Shown here one piece after another: positions 47,201-56,396 of a DNA stretch of 64,000 bases. The notes beneath the pieces are model-generated. The model made no database searches and was not told where the DNA came from. It saw only the letters and a program-made list of their open reading frames with translations. The stretch is from Chloroflexi bacterium AL-N1 (GTDB lineage: Bacteria > Chloroflexota > Chloroflexia > Chloroflexales > Roseiflexaceae), in NCBI GenBank assembly GCA_013122435.1, contig WYDT01000006.1, positions 62,001-126,000 on the forward strand, written 5' to 3'. A program made the translations under genes and the position numbers. Each line of letters starts with the position of its first letter. Position 1 is the first letter of the stretch.

Positions 47201-47313
47201 TCAGCATTCCTTTGTTGATGTTATCTGTTTTACTGTTCACCCTATCTTCATGTTACCCTATGATCGGGGTGAAGCGCGACAGTCTGTCTCTCTGAGATAC
47301 ACGCACTGGTCAG

Positions 47314-47778
47314 CTAATTACGTCGAACTGTCTCTAATCGAAACACAGGATACTCTGAAGCAATGGGCTCAAACGCAGCGATAGGCTCATCTTTGCTAAT
47401 CGGTATGTGCGGTCGTGCTCCCGGTGCTCGCTGTACAAACGCCTTCAGGATTGGTGCACGCTGTTCGACAGCTACCTCTTTCAGCACCACTTCCTCACTC
47501 CTGCCATGTCGCAACCGTGCTTTCCCCCCCGCTGCCTGTACATTTTGCACCCAATTCACCTTCGTTCCCAGCATGGACACCAGATAGCGCTCGCCATTCA
47601 GGACGGTCATCACCAATGGAAACTCCACCGTTCGTCCTGATTGTCTCCCGACTACTTCAAGCGTAACGAGATAGTTCGGCAAAATACCACGTGCATAAAG
47701 AAATGCCGAACCCTTGTTGAGTATTTTAGCCAATGTGTTGGGGCGCCCACCCCGATACATCCATCGTAAGAAAGCCAT
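47314..47778 (-). CDS. Deazaflavin-dependent nitroreductase family (DUF385) protein
   Basis: 154 residues from ATG 47778, with GGAGG five bases upstream; a longer start is rejected because it covers this site. TLEVVGRQSGRTVEFPLVM and YLVSMLGTKVNWVQNVQAAG are characteristic of the DUF385/DDN split-barrel family, members of which use F420 or flavin to reduce quinones, nitro-compounds or similar molecules. EVVLKEVAVEQRAPILKAF is the usual C-terminal part. Cofactor cannot be decided from sequence alone. Confidence 0.85.
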   Translation of the reverse strand: MAFLRWMYRGGRPNTLAKILNKGSAFLYARGILPNYLVTLEVVGRQSGRTVEFPLVMTVLNGERYLVSMLGTKVNWVQNVQAAGGKARLRHGRSEEVVLKEVAVEQRAPILKAFVQRAPGARPHIPISKDEPIAAFEPIASEYPVFRLETVRRN

Positions 47779-48057
47779 GTTTCCCTCCATAGTATGTGTA
47801 GCAAAAAAGGTCTGACGATTTGTGTGCATTACCTGCCAGGTTTGTCTTAAACAGGCATAGTTTCTTATTGGCATATACGCAGGATTTAGAGGGTTTGTTG
47901 CACTTTGGTGTAGGCAGCTTGTGGGAATGAACGCTCTCAGCTATGATAGTGCTTGTATTCTATAAGGAAAATTTATAGATAATTCAGTATCTCTCATAGC
48001 AATCTGTCAGGCAGCAAGTAGTAGAGCTTATCTAGATAGGCTGTAAGTTAAGCAGGT

Positions 48058-48987
48058 ATGGGCATAAACCAAGACAACATTCGCTCATCAATCATATCAA
48101 AGCTAACCGAGTTAGGGTTTCAAGACATACAAGCTGTAAAAGCAGGAAAACAAAATCACGTATATACATGCCTTCTTCATGGCGAAACGAGCATTGTAAA
48201 AGTAACAGATGTACGACATCGTAGCCTGGAAGCATTACAAACTCAGTCTGACATGCTCAAGGCATTACATCTTCATAGTGCTGCTATTTGTGCACCAATT
48301 GATATCAAAGACAGACTTTCGATTGCTGAGTTAAAAATAGAGGAGCTAGTGTTTTATGTTATTGCGTACACATTTGCTAAAGGTACAACTGCTGACATAC
48401 AAAATCCGGACCATGTGCGCTTGATGGGAAAATCGCTGGCTCTACTACATCAGGCTTTGCCAGGGCTTAAGCCTTATCCTTTTGAAGAGATTCAAGCACA
48501 GGGACAGCATGCCTCAATGAGTCAGGTGGTACAGTACATACAGAATGCCAAAACGATCTATAGCCAGGCGACCAAACATTTTGAGTCCAGCGACAAACAA
48601 TTATTACACGGTGACTTTAATGCTGGTAATGTAAAGATCAAAGGAGAAATTGTACATATCTTTGACTTTGACAACTGTGTGTATGGGAGCGCAACGTATG
48701 AGTTAGCAAATACGCTTTATATGGTGTTGTTCGATCAGGTTACTAAAGGTGCGTTATCGGTTTACAACGAGTTCAGAAAAATATTTTTTGGCGCTTATCA
48801 GGCAGTGAGCGATAAACCTATCGATGTCTATTGTATTGATGATTTGATAGGTTATCGAGTTCTTTTGCTGGCATCATGGCTAGCGCAGCCACATGCTGCA
48901 CCATTGTTTATTCGGCAATCCTCACAAATATGGTTGGATACGTTAGATGATTTTGTACATACTTATTTTGAGAAGATCAGGCAATAA
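48058..48987 (+). CDS. Aminoglycoside phosphotransferase (APH)/choline kinase family protein
   Basis: 309 residues. KQNHVYTCLLHGETSIVKVT is the N-lobe, and LLHGDFNAGNVKIKGEIV followed by IFDFDNCVYG the Brenner motif and the metal-binding DFD of the APH family. The family phosphorylates aminoglycosides, homoserine, choline, hydroxyurea or other small metabolites. The lack of close neighbours leaves the substrate open. Base composition is lower in GC than around it, but I do not claim transfer. Confidence 0.88.
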   Translation: MGINQDNIRSSIISKLTELGFQDIQAVKAGKQNHVYTCLLHGETSIVKVTDVRHRSLEALQTQSDMLKALHLHSAAICAPIDIKDRLSIAELKIEELVFYVIAYTFAKGTTADIQNPDHVRLMGKSLALLHQALPGLKPYPFEEIQAQGQHASMSQVVQYIQNAKTIYSQATKHFESSDKQLLHGDFNAGNVKIKGEIVHIFDFDNCVYGSATYELANTLYMVLFDQVTKGALSVYNEFRKIFFGAYQAVSDKPIDVYCIDDLIGYRVLLLASWLAQPHAAPLFIRQSSQIWLDTLDDFVHTYFEKIRQ

Positions 48988-49026
48988 GAGAGCCTCTTTC
49001 GAATTATTGAGTAACTTCCTGTTGAC

Positions 49027-49599
49027 CTACGTTCCTTCGATCTGAGCCACCAACGCACGCATCACCTCGCGCCCCAGTGTGCGGGTGTTCTTTTCACGAC
49101 CATTGGGCCAGAAGGGGTTTATACCTAGCGCCTTTTCGCTGTTGATTTGGCGCAGGATGGGCAGGGCTGTAACATATTCCTGAGTATTTGTGTTGAGCAC
49201 TTTAATGGAAGAATTCTGATACCGCTCAATCTGATAGCGCACATCACCGAGTTGGACCACCACACTCTCGACTATATTACCAAGTTCCGATGACGCTTGT
49301 GGCTGGTGTGTTCGACCCATCTTGCCAACCGGGCGCTTCTGAATGCGACGAGCAAATGCTCCACTTTCAATGGTAGTATTATCGTGCTTATTTAATAGAT
49401 GAGGATCAGAACCCTGCTGTGGCTCAAGATTCCATAATTCCTGCTCAAGCTTTTGAAGCTTCAGGGGAATCTCTTCAAGCTCAATGAGAATTTCAGGTCT
49501 TACATCAATACCATACTGTGCAGCCTGAATTTCAAGTACGCGTAGACGCTTACGATGAGCTTTGATCAGATTTTCTATGTGGCTACGTTCATCATCCAT
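49027..49599 (-). CDS. Protein with N-terminal coiled-coil module of NACHT/effector-associated type
   Basis: About 190 residues from ATG 49599 (GGGAGG six bases upstream). Residues 4-60, HIENLIKAHRKRLRVLEIQA followed by QYGIDVRPEILIELEEIPL and LQKLEQELW, form the helical hairpin often found at the N-terminus of NACHT, TIR and WD40 effector proteins of Chloroflexi and cyanobacteria. Here it stands alone with a C-terminal part of about 110 residues that contains EYVTALPILRQINSEKALG and FWPNGREKNTRTLG. No ATPase or nuclease is attached. It may be an adaptor. Function unknown. Confidence 0.6.
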   Translation of the reverse strand: MDDERSHIENLIKAHRKRLRVLEIQAAQYGIDVRPEILIELEEIPLKLQKLEQELWNLEPQQGSDPHLLNKHDNTTIESGAFARRIQKRPVGKMGRTHQPQASSELGNIVESVVVQLGDVRYQIERYQNSSIKVLNTNTQEYVTALPILRQINSEKALGINPFWPNGREKNTRTLGREVMRALVAQIEGT

Positions 49600-49726
49600 A
49601 CCCAACCTCCCGTTAGGCAAGAGCTACCTTCAAAAGTGTACCATCTCGCCTTGAACGAAGTCAACTATGGGTGAGTTTAGATGTGTTTGGTAGGTAAATA
49701 AGAACGAAGCTACTAGCAGCACAATG

Positions 49727-50296
49727 CTAGTCCGGCGGACGACATCCCCAGTCAGTAAGATCGATCTCGCTGCCACTTTCACTGTCGTAGACAACGACAA
49801 AACATCCAATAGTTGTAGGAACAAAACGATAATAATAACGTGAATTGTAAGCTTGTTGAGCTTCCCAATATTCCCAAGCTACTAACCATTGGTATGACAA
49901 CTCATTAACAGAGAAAACCATGTATTCTATAGATGCATCAAACTCGGTTATCGGCTGAATAACAGGGGCATGTTCAGCAAGTTCAAGTGTATCACCCGTT
50001 TCACCGTTCAAACAGTGGAGTAATAAGCCCTCGGGCGTAAATCGAAACTCATAGCGATACGCCCCCTGAATCATACCATACAACGGAGGAATACGAGCAC
50101 CTTGTTCATGGGCCAGATGCATGACCTTTAGCAACTTTTCAGATATTGGCGATCCACGCCATGTTTGTCCGGTAGTGAGTTGGTGATCAAGCACACGACT
50201 ATCAATCATCTCTTCCCGGTTTTTCACAGAGATATATGTATCACCAACCAAGCAAAAAGCAAGTGCTGTATCGTTTTGTGCGACAATGATAGTCAT
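49727..50296 (-). CDS. Protein of unknown function
   Basis: 189 residues from ATG 50296, with GAGGAGG eight bases upstream. No signal peptide or membrane segment. The sequence is rich in Tyr, Trp and Glu (QWLVAWEYWEAQQAYNSRYY), with an alpha/beta character in MTIIVAQNDTALAFCLVGD. No family recognised. It lies 127 bases upstream of the coiled-coil gene on the same strand. Confidence 0.55.
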   Translation of the reverse strand: MTIIVAQNDTALAFCLVGDTYISVKNREEMIDSRVLDHQLTTGQTWRGSPISEKLLKVMHLAHEQGARIPPLYGMIQGAYRYEFRFTPEGLLLHCLNGETGDTLELAEHAPVIQPITEFDASIEYMVFSVNELSYQWLVAWEYWEAQQAYNSRYYYRFVPTTIGCFVVVYDSESGSEIDLTDWGCRPPD

Positions 50297-50360
50297 AAAT
50301 TAAGCCTCCTCTTAATTATAACACTGCAAAGGCATCCACTACCTACATCTCACACATCAA

Positions 50361-50388
50361 CAAACGCCCTTTGCGGGTTCCAAGGGCG
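50361..50388 (-). terminator. Terminator of the M55 peptidase gene
   Basis: CGCCCTT (minus) pairs with AAGGGCG around a 10-base loop at 50365-50388, followed by TTTGTTG. It lies about 57 bases after the peptidase stop. Confidence 0.65.
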
Positions 50389-50445
50389 CAAAGCATGGGC
50401 CAGAGGTTGTCACGGACCGTGATTGACTTCGACAACACATCATAC

Positions 50446-51252
50446 TCACTCTGCCAGATTAAACATCACCCGCCACGCACGGTAAATTTCATAGTAATCG
50501 TTGTGGACAAACTGCACTGTGCGTGGGCCAACCCGCTCAGAGGTCGGGGTGAGCATGGCCACATCGGCATGGCTACTCTTCACAAAATCAACCTGAAGTG
50601 TGTAGGGAGGCTGCATGGTGAACGGGGTGCCGGGGTTGGCCAGCGCCGCCTGTGCACCTTCACGCAACAGACGACGTGACACTGACAATGGGAAGCAGCG
50701 TGCGGCACTGCGACTGTAGGCTTCCTTCACCTGTACTGTTGTAGTATCACCCAGTAGTGCTCGTGCCTCGGTGGCCAAGGTCTGATCACCTGTTACAAGA
50801 GACACCGGCACTCCATATAATCCAACAAATAGGGCATTAATACCCAGCTCACCCACTACTACATTGTTGATTGTCACCCGATACACACTGTCATCGGTGT
50901 AGGTATGATCAATCGTGGCGGGAGAGCTACCCATCATCGCGTGATAGCCAACAAAAAAGGCCGCATCGAAGGTGTCGTCAATGCCTTGCACCATAGAAAA
51001 CGGCTTGGGCGAACCAGAAATCAGTTCTGCTGCTGGATGCAGATCCTCGATACGCAGATTCCGCATCGACCAGTGAGCGTCATTGACCAGGATGTACGAC
51101 GCGCCACCGACCACCGCACCTTCGATAACCGCATTGACATCCCCTAGCATAAGCGCACAGGCACGTTCATACTCATGAGTGCCAGGCTCTGTCTGTGCGC
51201 TATGGACAACCCCCGAAGCACCTTCCATATCTGCAGAAATGTAAACACGCAT
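50446..51252 (-). CDS. M55 family D-aminopeptidase (DppA-like)
   Basis: 268 residues. VYISADMEGASGV (metal Asp and Glu), NDAHWSMRNL, FFVGYHAMMG (His) and the conserved HTYTDDSVYRVTINN match DppA-like zinc D-amino-acid peptidases. Members act on D-Ala-D-Ala or similar peptides as large oligomers. Length is normal for the family (about 270). Confidence 0.92.
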   Translation of the reverse strand: MRVYISADMEGASGVVHSAQTEPGTHEYERACALMLGDVNAVIEGAVVGGASYILVNDAHWSMRNLRIEDLHPAAELISGSPKPFSMVQGIDDTFDAAFFVGYHAMMGSSPATIDHTYTDDSVYRVTINNVVVGELGINALFVGLYGVPVSLVTGDQTLATEARALLGDTTTVQVKEAYSRSAARCFPLSVSRRLLREGAQAALANPGTPFTMQPPYTLQVDFVKSSHADVAMLTPTSERVGPRTVQFVHNDYYEIYRAWRVMFNLAE

Positions 51253-51372
51253 GCGCTTTCCCTATCGTTACAGTTTGCTTTGTAATAGCTACCAAGTATA
51301 GCCCAGGTTTGGCATGCCTTTTGCATATGTGTACAAGTAGTATTTATCTCTAGACTGGAAGGTGTTTTTACA

Positions 51373-51588
51373 ATGGCTGAACAGTTTCAGGAAGGCGATT
51401 ATGTAGAATGGAACACACCACAGGGTACAACGCGTGGAACCATAAGGCGCAAACTCACCGCATCGATTCACATTAAAGGACATTATGTCAATGCCACCGA
51501 ACATGAACCGCAATACCTGGTTGAGAGCGAAAAGACTGGTGAAGAGGCGGCTCATCAACCAGAAGCGTTGCAGAAAGTGCACACATAA
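51373..51588 (+). CDS. DUF2945 / hypervirulence-associated Tudor-like domain protein
   Basis: 71 residues. MAEQFQEGDYVEWNTPQGTT, then GTIRRKLTASIHIKG and EPQYLVESEKTGEEAAHQPE. This is the whole small beta-barrel domain called DUF2945, normally 65-75 residues, with the typical end ExPQYLVxSxKTG. Function in bacteria is unknown. It stands between two minus-strand genes. Confidence 0.88.
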   Translation: MAEQFQEGDYVEWNTPQGTTRGTIRRKLTASIHIKGHYVNATEHEPQYLVESEKTGEEAAHQPEALQKVHT

Positions 51589-51589
51589 T

Positions 51590-52009
51590 TCAGGGAAGTT
51601 CGGGTAGCAACCCGATGGAACGCAGCAGTCCGGCAACATCCCAGATATGCTGGCTCCGTATGACCTGATTGTCAGCGATCTCAAATAACGATGTCCCACG
51701 GACAGCGACGCGTCGTTCGGTTGGGGGGATGTTCAGAAAGGCTCCCTGATGAGTTCCGTGAAACGTCCAGAACAGCGCCACTTCATACCCTTGTTCTATC
51801 ACTTTATCCCGTTGAATAAACAAATCCGGGAACGCCTTAAGATAGTGGCGTAACAATAAGCTCCCTCCCTGCTGACCAAGTAATGGCTTGCTATAGGCCA
51901 CATCAATTGCTTCATGGTCCGTCGCGTAGAACACTGCGGCACGCTCGATATCATAGTCATTCCATGTATCGATCAAATCTATAACAAGCTGTACAACCAT
52001 ACCAGACAT
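51590..52009 (-). CDS. SnoaL-like / NTF2-like ester cyclase family protein
   Basis: 139 residues. IDLIDTWNDYDIERAAVFYA, LLRHYLKAFPDLFIQRDKVI and RGTSLFEIADNQVIRSQHIW outline the cone-shaped NTF2-like fold of SnoaL polyketide cyclase-type proteins. The usual Asp/His residues are present (HEAIDVAYS, SQHIWDVAGLL), but the substrate is unknown. It overlaps the end region of the DUF2945 gene by position on the opposite strand (only one base apart). Confidence 0.8.
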   Translation of the reverse strand: MSGMVVQLVIDLIDTWNDYDIERAAVFYATDHEAIDVAYSKPLLGQQGGSLLLRHYLKAFPDLFIQRDKVIEQGYEVALFWTFHGTHQGAFLNIPPTERRVAVRGTSLFEIADNQVIRSQHIWDVAGLLRSIGLLPELP

Positions 52010-52102
52010 AGGTAGCTCTGCCTTTCTCGTGCGACGCCATGTAGACGTAGCATATTAAACTTCACTATAACGCGTGGCGCGGGCAGTTAGACGAAACTCT
52101 GC

Positions 52103-54193
52103 TTACATCGTCGATTCACCTAGCTCCTGCTGCCATAATATCTCGGCAATCTGTTGAATGCCTGCTTTCAAATGCCTGCGATAGGTGCTAAAGGGAATAT
52201 TGAGCAGTTCGGCTGCCTGCTCCTGGGTCGCCGCTGGTTGCAGATAGGTGTGATACAACACACGATAGAACTTCATTGAATTTGGGGTGGCACGCAGGTT
52301 CTCGCACGTTGCCTGCAACAATTGCTGGAGGTGGTCGATACGTACCACATCCGTCGCATGTATACCTGCTTTTGTCGCCACCAGCCGGGTGTGCAGGAGT
52401 GGATTGGTCCTCAGGGACTGAACAGCACCACGATCACGCAGCGCTGCACGTACAGCAGCCACAAAGTCTTCATGGCTGAGAACAATCAGTGGTGCAATTA
52501 TTGGTGTGGGGGTGATCGGCGTTTCTGGTGCCACCTCGCGTGCAGCCAGCCCATCGAGCCAAACCGTTGGTGGAACGGTGCGCCAATCGTGCCCATACAT
52601 CCCATACGAGTGACCATCGACCATAAAATCTGCTGATGCAAGCCGTGCAATGTCAGCGTATTGCAGCAATGCTGACCAGGAAGCTGGGTCGGCACAGGGC
52701 AGAAAGGTAAACGCCAGACCAGGGGTAATCAGATAATGACGTACCATCTGCGTAAAGATCAACGTCTGGACAGGCGACACATCCTGATAGGTATCCTGAG
52801 CCATCCAGCAACGAAAGAGGGTTGCCTGCTCCCCCTGACGCAGTGGCGCATGCTGTTCCAGATGCTGCCAAGCCGCCCGAGTCGCCGGGTCCATCTGCCG
52901 TTCCGTCGCCTCTATCTGCTGCAATCCAAGCTGCATGAGAAAGCCAACTGGCTGACCAGTCTGATCACGAATCACTAGAGTCGCGTGTGGGTAAGCATTG
53001 AGCCAGTGCTGAGACAGACTGGCCGACTCAGGTCCCTCAAACTGCTGGACCATGCCGATGAGCGCTGGATGGTCCTGATCACGCAAACCATCACTGATAT
53101 AAGGCGTGTCGTTGGGCCAAGCAAAGTTGATTCGCACAACCGTGTTGTGACAATGTAGGAAGATATAATCCATTAGGATTTGCTGCTGTTCCTGGGGCGA
53201 CGACTGTGGAATCTGCCTGGTGTAATAGTGACGTATCCGTCGATGCAATTCACGATACCAGTCCGGATTACGCCAACGCACGTCTGTCGCCAGTGCTTCA
53301 CGCACCAGCGGATGGAGCATAAGACCCTGCTGTACCGCGATGATAAAAGACAAACCGCGTAACCACGAAAACAGTTCATGCACATTCGGCATCATCAGGA
53401 TGTCCGAAAGGAGCGATTCGCTGGTGAGGCGGACCAACGCACATACTTCCAAAGCAGCGCGATGGGCTGGGCCAGGGACATGCTGTACCAGATGTTCGAG
53501 CAAAGTATGGATAATATCGGGAACCTCGTCTGGTGTAAACGTCACCACACGCCGCTGGGCAAACAGATCGGCAACAAGGGCAAGAGCCAGTGGATGCCCA
53601 TGGGTAAAGTTGAGTATGGCCTGATGTTGCTGGTGCGGTACCTCGCGCATTGCCAGGTATGCGCGACTCTCGGAAGAGCTAAAGTTGCGTAGCGGCAGCG
53701 TGTGGACCAGCGTCTGCCAACCTGGATCAATACGCCAGGCCACTACCGGCGGTGTAGTGTCGGCCAGCACCACGAGCGTATCATCAGGCAGGGCCGGTAA
53801 CAATGTTTCACGCACCCAATAGTCCAATCCACTCAGATGATCATAGGTATCAATGAAAAGAACACGCCGTTGCAACGTCTCATTGAGCACTGAAATTGGA
53901 TCACTTGCTGGGTCCTCCCCAAAGATCTGTGCTAGAGCGGAGAGAAACGCGGCTGATGTCGGCTCGATGGTTGCAGCATCAAGAAAATAGGCCGGGATGG
54001 ATGACTGTGCACAAACGCTCATATATTCTCTCAACAGAGTGGATTTGCCAATACCACCAGGGCCATACACATACAGAATATGAAAGGGAAGATCTGATGC
54101 CATCAATGCAGCCGCAAACAACGCCCGTTCTTCGGTGCGCCCACTGAAGCGCTGCCGACGCGCTTGATACAATCGGTCTGCGAGCCGCGGCAT
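52103..54193 (-). CDS. P-loop ATPase regulator (STAND-like) with C-terminal HTH
   Basis: 696 residues from ATG 54193, with AAGGAGG four bases upstream; a longer start is rejected. ILYVYGPGGIGKSTLLREYM is Walker A and RVLFIDTYDHL Walker B; a C-terminal part of the ATPase (NFTHGHPLALALVADLF) matches the winged-helix/ARC2 side of STAND ATPases. A middle region has LVIRDQTGQPVGFLMQLGL, a GNAT-like fragment. The last 60 residues (EQAAELLNIPFSTYRRHLKA) are an HTH of the sigma-70 region 4 or LuxR type. This family is frequent in Chloroflexi and likely acts as an ATP-driven transcription regulator. Effector unknown. Confidence 0.8.
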   Translation of the reverse strand: MPRLADRLYQARRQRFSGRTEERALFAAALMASDLPFHILYVYGPGGIGKSTLLREYMSVCAQSSIPAYFLDAATIEPTSAAFLSALAQIFGEDPASDPISVLNETLQRRVLFIDTYDHLSGLDYWVRETLLPALPDDTLVVLADTTPPVVAWRIDPGWQTLVHTLPLRNFSSSESRAYLAMREVPHQQHQAILNFTHGHPLALALVADLFAQRRVVTFTPDEVPDIIHTLLEHLVQHVPGPAHRAALEVCALVRLTSESLLSDILMMPNVHELFSWLRGLSFIIAVQQGLMLHPLVREALATDVRWRNPDWYRELHRRIRHYYTRQIPQSSPQEQQQILMDYIFLHCHNTVVRINFAWPNDTPYISDGLRDQDHPALIGMVQQFEGPESASLSQHWLNAYPHATLVIRDQTGQPVGFLMQLGLQQIEATERQMDPATRAAWQHLEQHAPLRQGEQATLFRCWMAQDTYQDVSPVQTLIFTQMVRHYLITPGLAFTFLPCADPASWSALLQYADIARLASADFMVDGHSYGMYGHDWRTVPPTVWLDGLAAREVAPETPITPTPIIAPLIVLSHEDFVAAVRAALRDRGAVQSLRTNPLLHTRLVATKAGIHATDVVRIDHLQQLLQATCENLRATPNSMKFYRVLYHTYLQPAATQEQAAELLNIPFSTYRRHLKAGIQQIAEILWQQELGESTM

Positions 54194-54442
54194 GAGTCCT
54201 CCTTGGCTGAAGCCGGGCAGGGATGCTGCTCCGCACGGTGGCAATGGGACCTGGTGAGACACACACAGGGTACTGTGTGTGTGGGTCGTCACAAGCCAAC
54301 CGATAGAATTTACTGGTGGTTGTACATAAGCCCCCTCATTATATGATAGAACGACAGAAACGCAATATTTTATCGCTTGTTTCCCCACATGTAAGGTCGT
54401 ATTACGCTATATTGAAATACAAACAACGTATACACAGAAGAT

Positions 54443-54997
54443 TCAGTTGTCTACATACATACGTCGGTTAAAATAATTCCGAAACCGTTCGACTAACCAC
54501 ATCATCTTCATCTGGACCATCAGAGTCTGCTTGACTGCATCAGGGACATGATCGCGCCAGTAATGGGTCGATTTGGCGATAACCGTGACGACATTTTTTA
54601 TCTCACCTTTCAGCGTATACGACTCGCCAACAGGAACCAATAACACCTTCCTTTTGTCATTGACCTGTACGTTTTCAAACTGAATGAATTCACACAGCCA
54701 CTGCGCCATTTCTGCCGAGTCACAGGTCACAGCGATCCAGCCCGGTGTAGCTGGTTGCGCCACCAGACCGCTCACCGCATAGATGCCACGTATAAGCTCC
54801 TTAACAATCGCCTGGTATGCTGGATTTTCTGGATTATCTGGCACATCAGCACAGAGCATCGTCTCTCGATGAGGCGGACCACCATCATAGGCTGGAGCAC
54901 AAAATGTTTCCCACATGTTCCCCCAATCGACCTGACCATCCGGCAAATACTTCATTGGCGCAGCAGGCATCGGGACACTTTTATCATATGGTTTCAT
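54443..54997 (-). CDS. Unknown protein at the end of the NicO-DUF4331-TPR unit
   Basis: 184 residues. MKPYDKSVPMPAAPMKYLPD and VDWGNMWETFCAPAYDGGPP, RETMLCADVPDNPENPAYQA, and later PGWIAVTCDSAEMAQWL give a distinct soluble alpha/beta protein with no signal peptide. No family known to me. Its ATG overlaps the TGA of the TPR gene (54994-54997, ATGA), so translation is coupled. Confidence 0.65.
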   Translation of the reverse strand: MKPYDKSVPMPAAPMKYLPDGQVDWGNMWETFCAPAYDGGPPHRETMLCADVPDNPENPAYQAIVKELIRGIYAVSGLVAQPATPGWIAVTCDSAEMAQWLCEFIQFENVQVNDKRKVLLVPVGESYTLKGEIKNVVTVIAKSTHYWRDHVPDAVKQTLMVQMKMMWLVERFRNYFNRRMYVDN

Positions 54998-56328
54998 CTG
55001 GTCACCTCTTTCTGTATAGCCAATGTAGCAATATGTTCCTGTGCCTGTGGAGCGTACCGTAACGAAAAATGCGGGTTGATGGAGAGCGCCAGTTGCAAAT
55101 GCTCATGTGCTGCGTCGGTATCGTCGAGTGCCATGGCGATCATCCCGGCGTGGAAGTGGAGGGTGGCATCGCGAGTGCCGAGCCGTAGTGCTTCCTCGCT
55201 ATACTGCCGCGCTTCCTCATACACACCTTGTTGGTAGAGCGCCCAAGCCAGCGTATCGGCAGCATAAATCGATGGGCGTTGTGCATAGGTCGCACGCGCC
55301 TGTACTACTGCCTGTGTTGGATCGATCTCCTGATCTACAAGAAACCGCACCATTTCGAGTTCAGTATCCATTCCAGCATCGTTGTTGAGTTTTTGAATTG
55401 TATGGACAAGCTCATACTGTTGTTGTGCTGCTTTCTCATTACCGGCCACTGTGTGCAAGTCACCCAGTGCGATGGCAAATTCTGGCAATGGAAGTTGTTC
55501 TACAATCATGTCATAGAACTGTATCGCCTCTTCGATCTGGCCCTGCGCTGCTCGTACCCGCGCCATGCCCGCAAACGCATATACATAGTCGGGACGTAGC
55601 TCTAATGCTTCCAGATAGTGCTTTTCGGCATTGGCTAAATCGCCCTGATTGAAGTAGAGGTGTCCTAACTCGACCCTTGCCCAGAGCGTCTCTTCGGACA
55701 ACCGATTGCCAGCATTGGTGGCCTTTTCCATTGATTCGATAGCACCTTCCGTGTTGCCGTGGAGTTCGCGCTGATAGGAGACCCGGCTGTAGGAGCGCAC
55801 ATCAGGGCGCAAATCAACCATCTTCTGAATGGCCGCGACAGCCGCATCATACTGACCAAACTCCGTCAGTGCATCACCGATAATGCCGTATGGCTGGGCA
55901 TTGTGTGGATTGACCTCCAGCGCCCGATTGCCCCATTCGAGTGCTTCGGTAAACTGGTGCCGTGAAAGCGCCAGCATTCCCTTACCAACTAACGCATTAA
56001 AATGGTGTGGTTCATGTTCAAGAGCTGTGTCAAACGCCGCTTCCGCCTGCACATACAACTGCGGGTCGGCGGTTTCACGCACTCGATAGAGCAATGAAAG
56101 ACCGAGTGTGGCATGGGCATCAGTGTCGTCCGGGTGGGTCCGTAGGTATGCCTGCAATTGCCCGATGGTCGTCAGATTGCCCGGTGCGACAGGTGCTGGA
56201 ACACTATCAACAACGGTAACAGATGTAGCATCAGTGCTCTGAAGCGTGCGCCATGCCGCTGTTGAAATAAAGATCACCACTGCAATAAGAAACACAAGAT
56301 ACGGTCGTTGTCGAACAAATGCCTGCAT
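54994..56328 (-). CDS. TPR protein anchored by an N-terminal membrane helix
   Basis: 444 residues; AGGAG lies six bases before ATG 56328. An N-terminal segment (YLVFLIAVVIFISTAAW) is a signal anchor. The rest consists of at least nine TPRs (for example ALEWGNRALEVNPHNAQPYG, HYLEALELRPDYVYAFAGMA, LAWALYQQGVYEEARQYSEE). It likely holds a complex on the outside of the membrane. It lies 68 bases after the DUF4331 gene on the same strand and overlaps the next gene by four bases. Confidence 0.85.
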   Translation of the reverse strand: MQAFVRQRPYLVFLIAVVIFISTAAWRTLQSTDATSVTVVDSVPAPVAPGNLTTIGQLQAYLRTHPDDTDAHATLGLSLLYRVRETADPQLYVQAEAAFDTALEHEPHHFNALVGKGMLALSRHQFTEALEWGNRALEVNPHNAQPYGIIGDALTEFGQYDAAVAAIQKMVDLRPDVRSYSRVSYQRELHGNTEGAIESMEKATNAGNRLSEETLWARVELGHLYFNQGDLANAEKHYLEALELRPDYVYAFAGMARVRAAQGQIEEAIQFYDMIVEQLPLPEFAIALGDLHTVAGNEKAAQQQYELVHTIQKLNNDAGMDTELEMVRFLVDQEIDPTQAVVQARATYAQRPSIYAADTLAWALYQQGVYEEARQYSEEALRLGTRDATLHFHAGMIAMALDDTDAAHEHLQLALSINPHFSLRYAPQAQEHIATLAIQKEVTR

Positions 56329-56349
56329 GCACTACTCCTTCAAGTTTGT

Positions 56350-56381
56350 GGTGCCCCCCTCTCCATAAAGAGCGGAGCACC
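56350..56381 (-). other. Intercistronic hairpin between DUF4331 and TPR genes
   Basis: GGTGC (56350-56354) pairs with GCACC (56377-56381) and CTCT with AGAG inside. There is no T-run on the minus strand. It may adjust expression between the two genes by processing or partial termination. Confidence 0.4.
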
Positions 56382-56396
56382 ATCACTACATGACGA

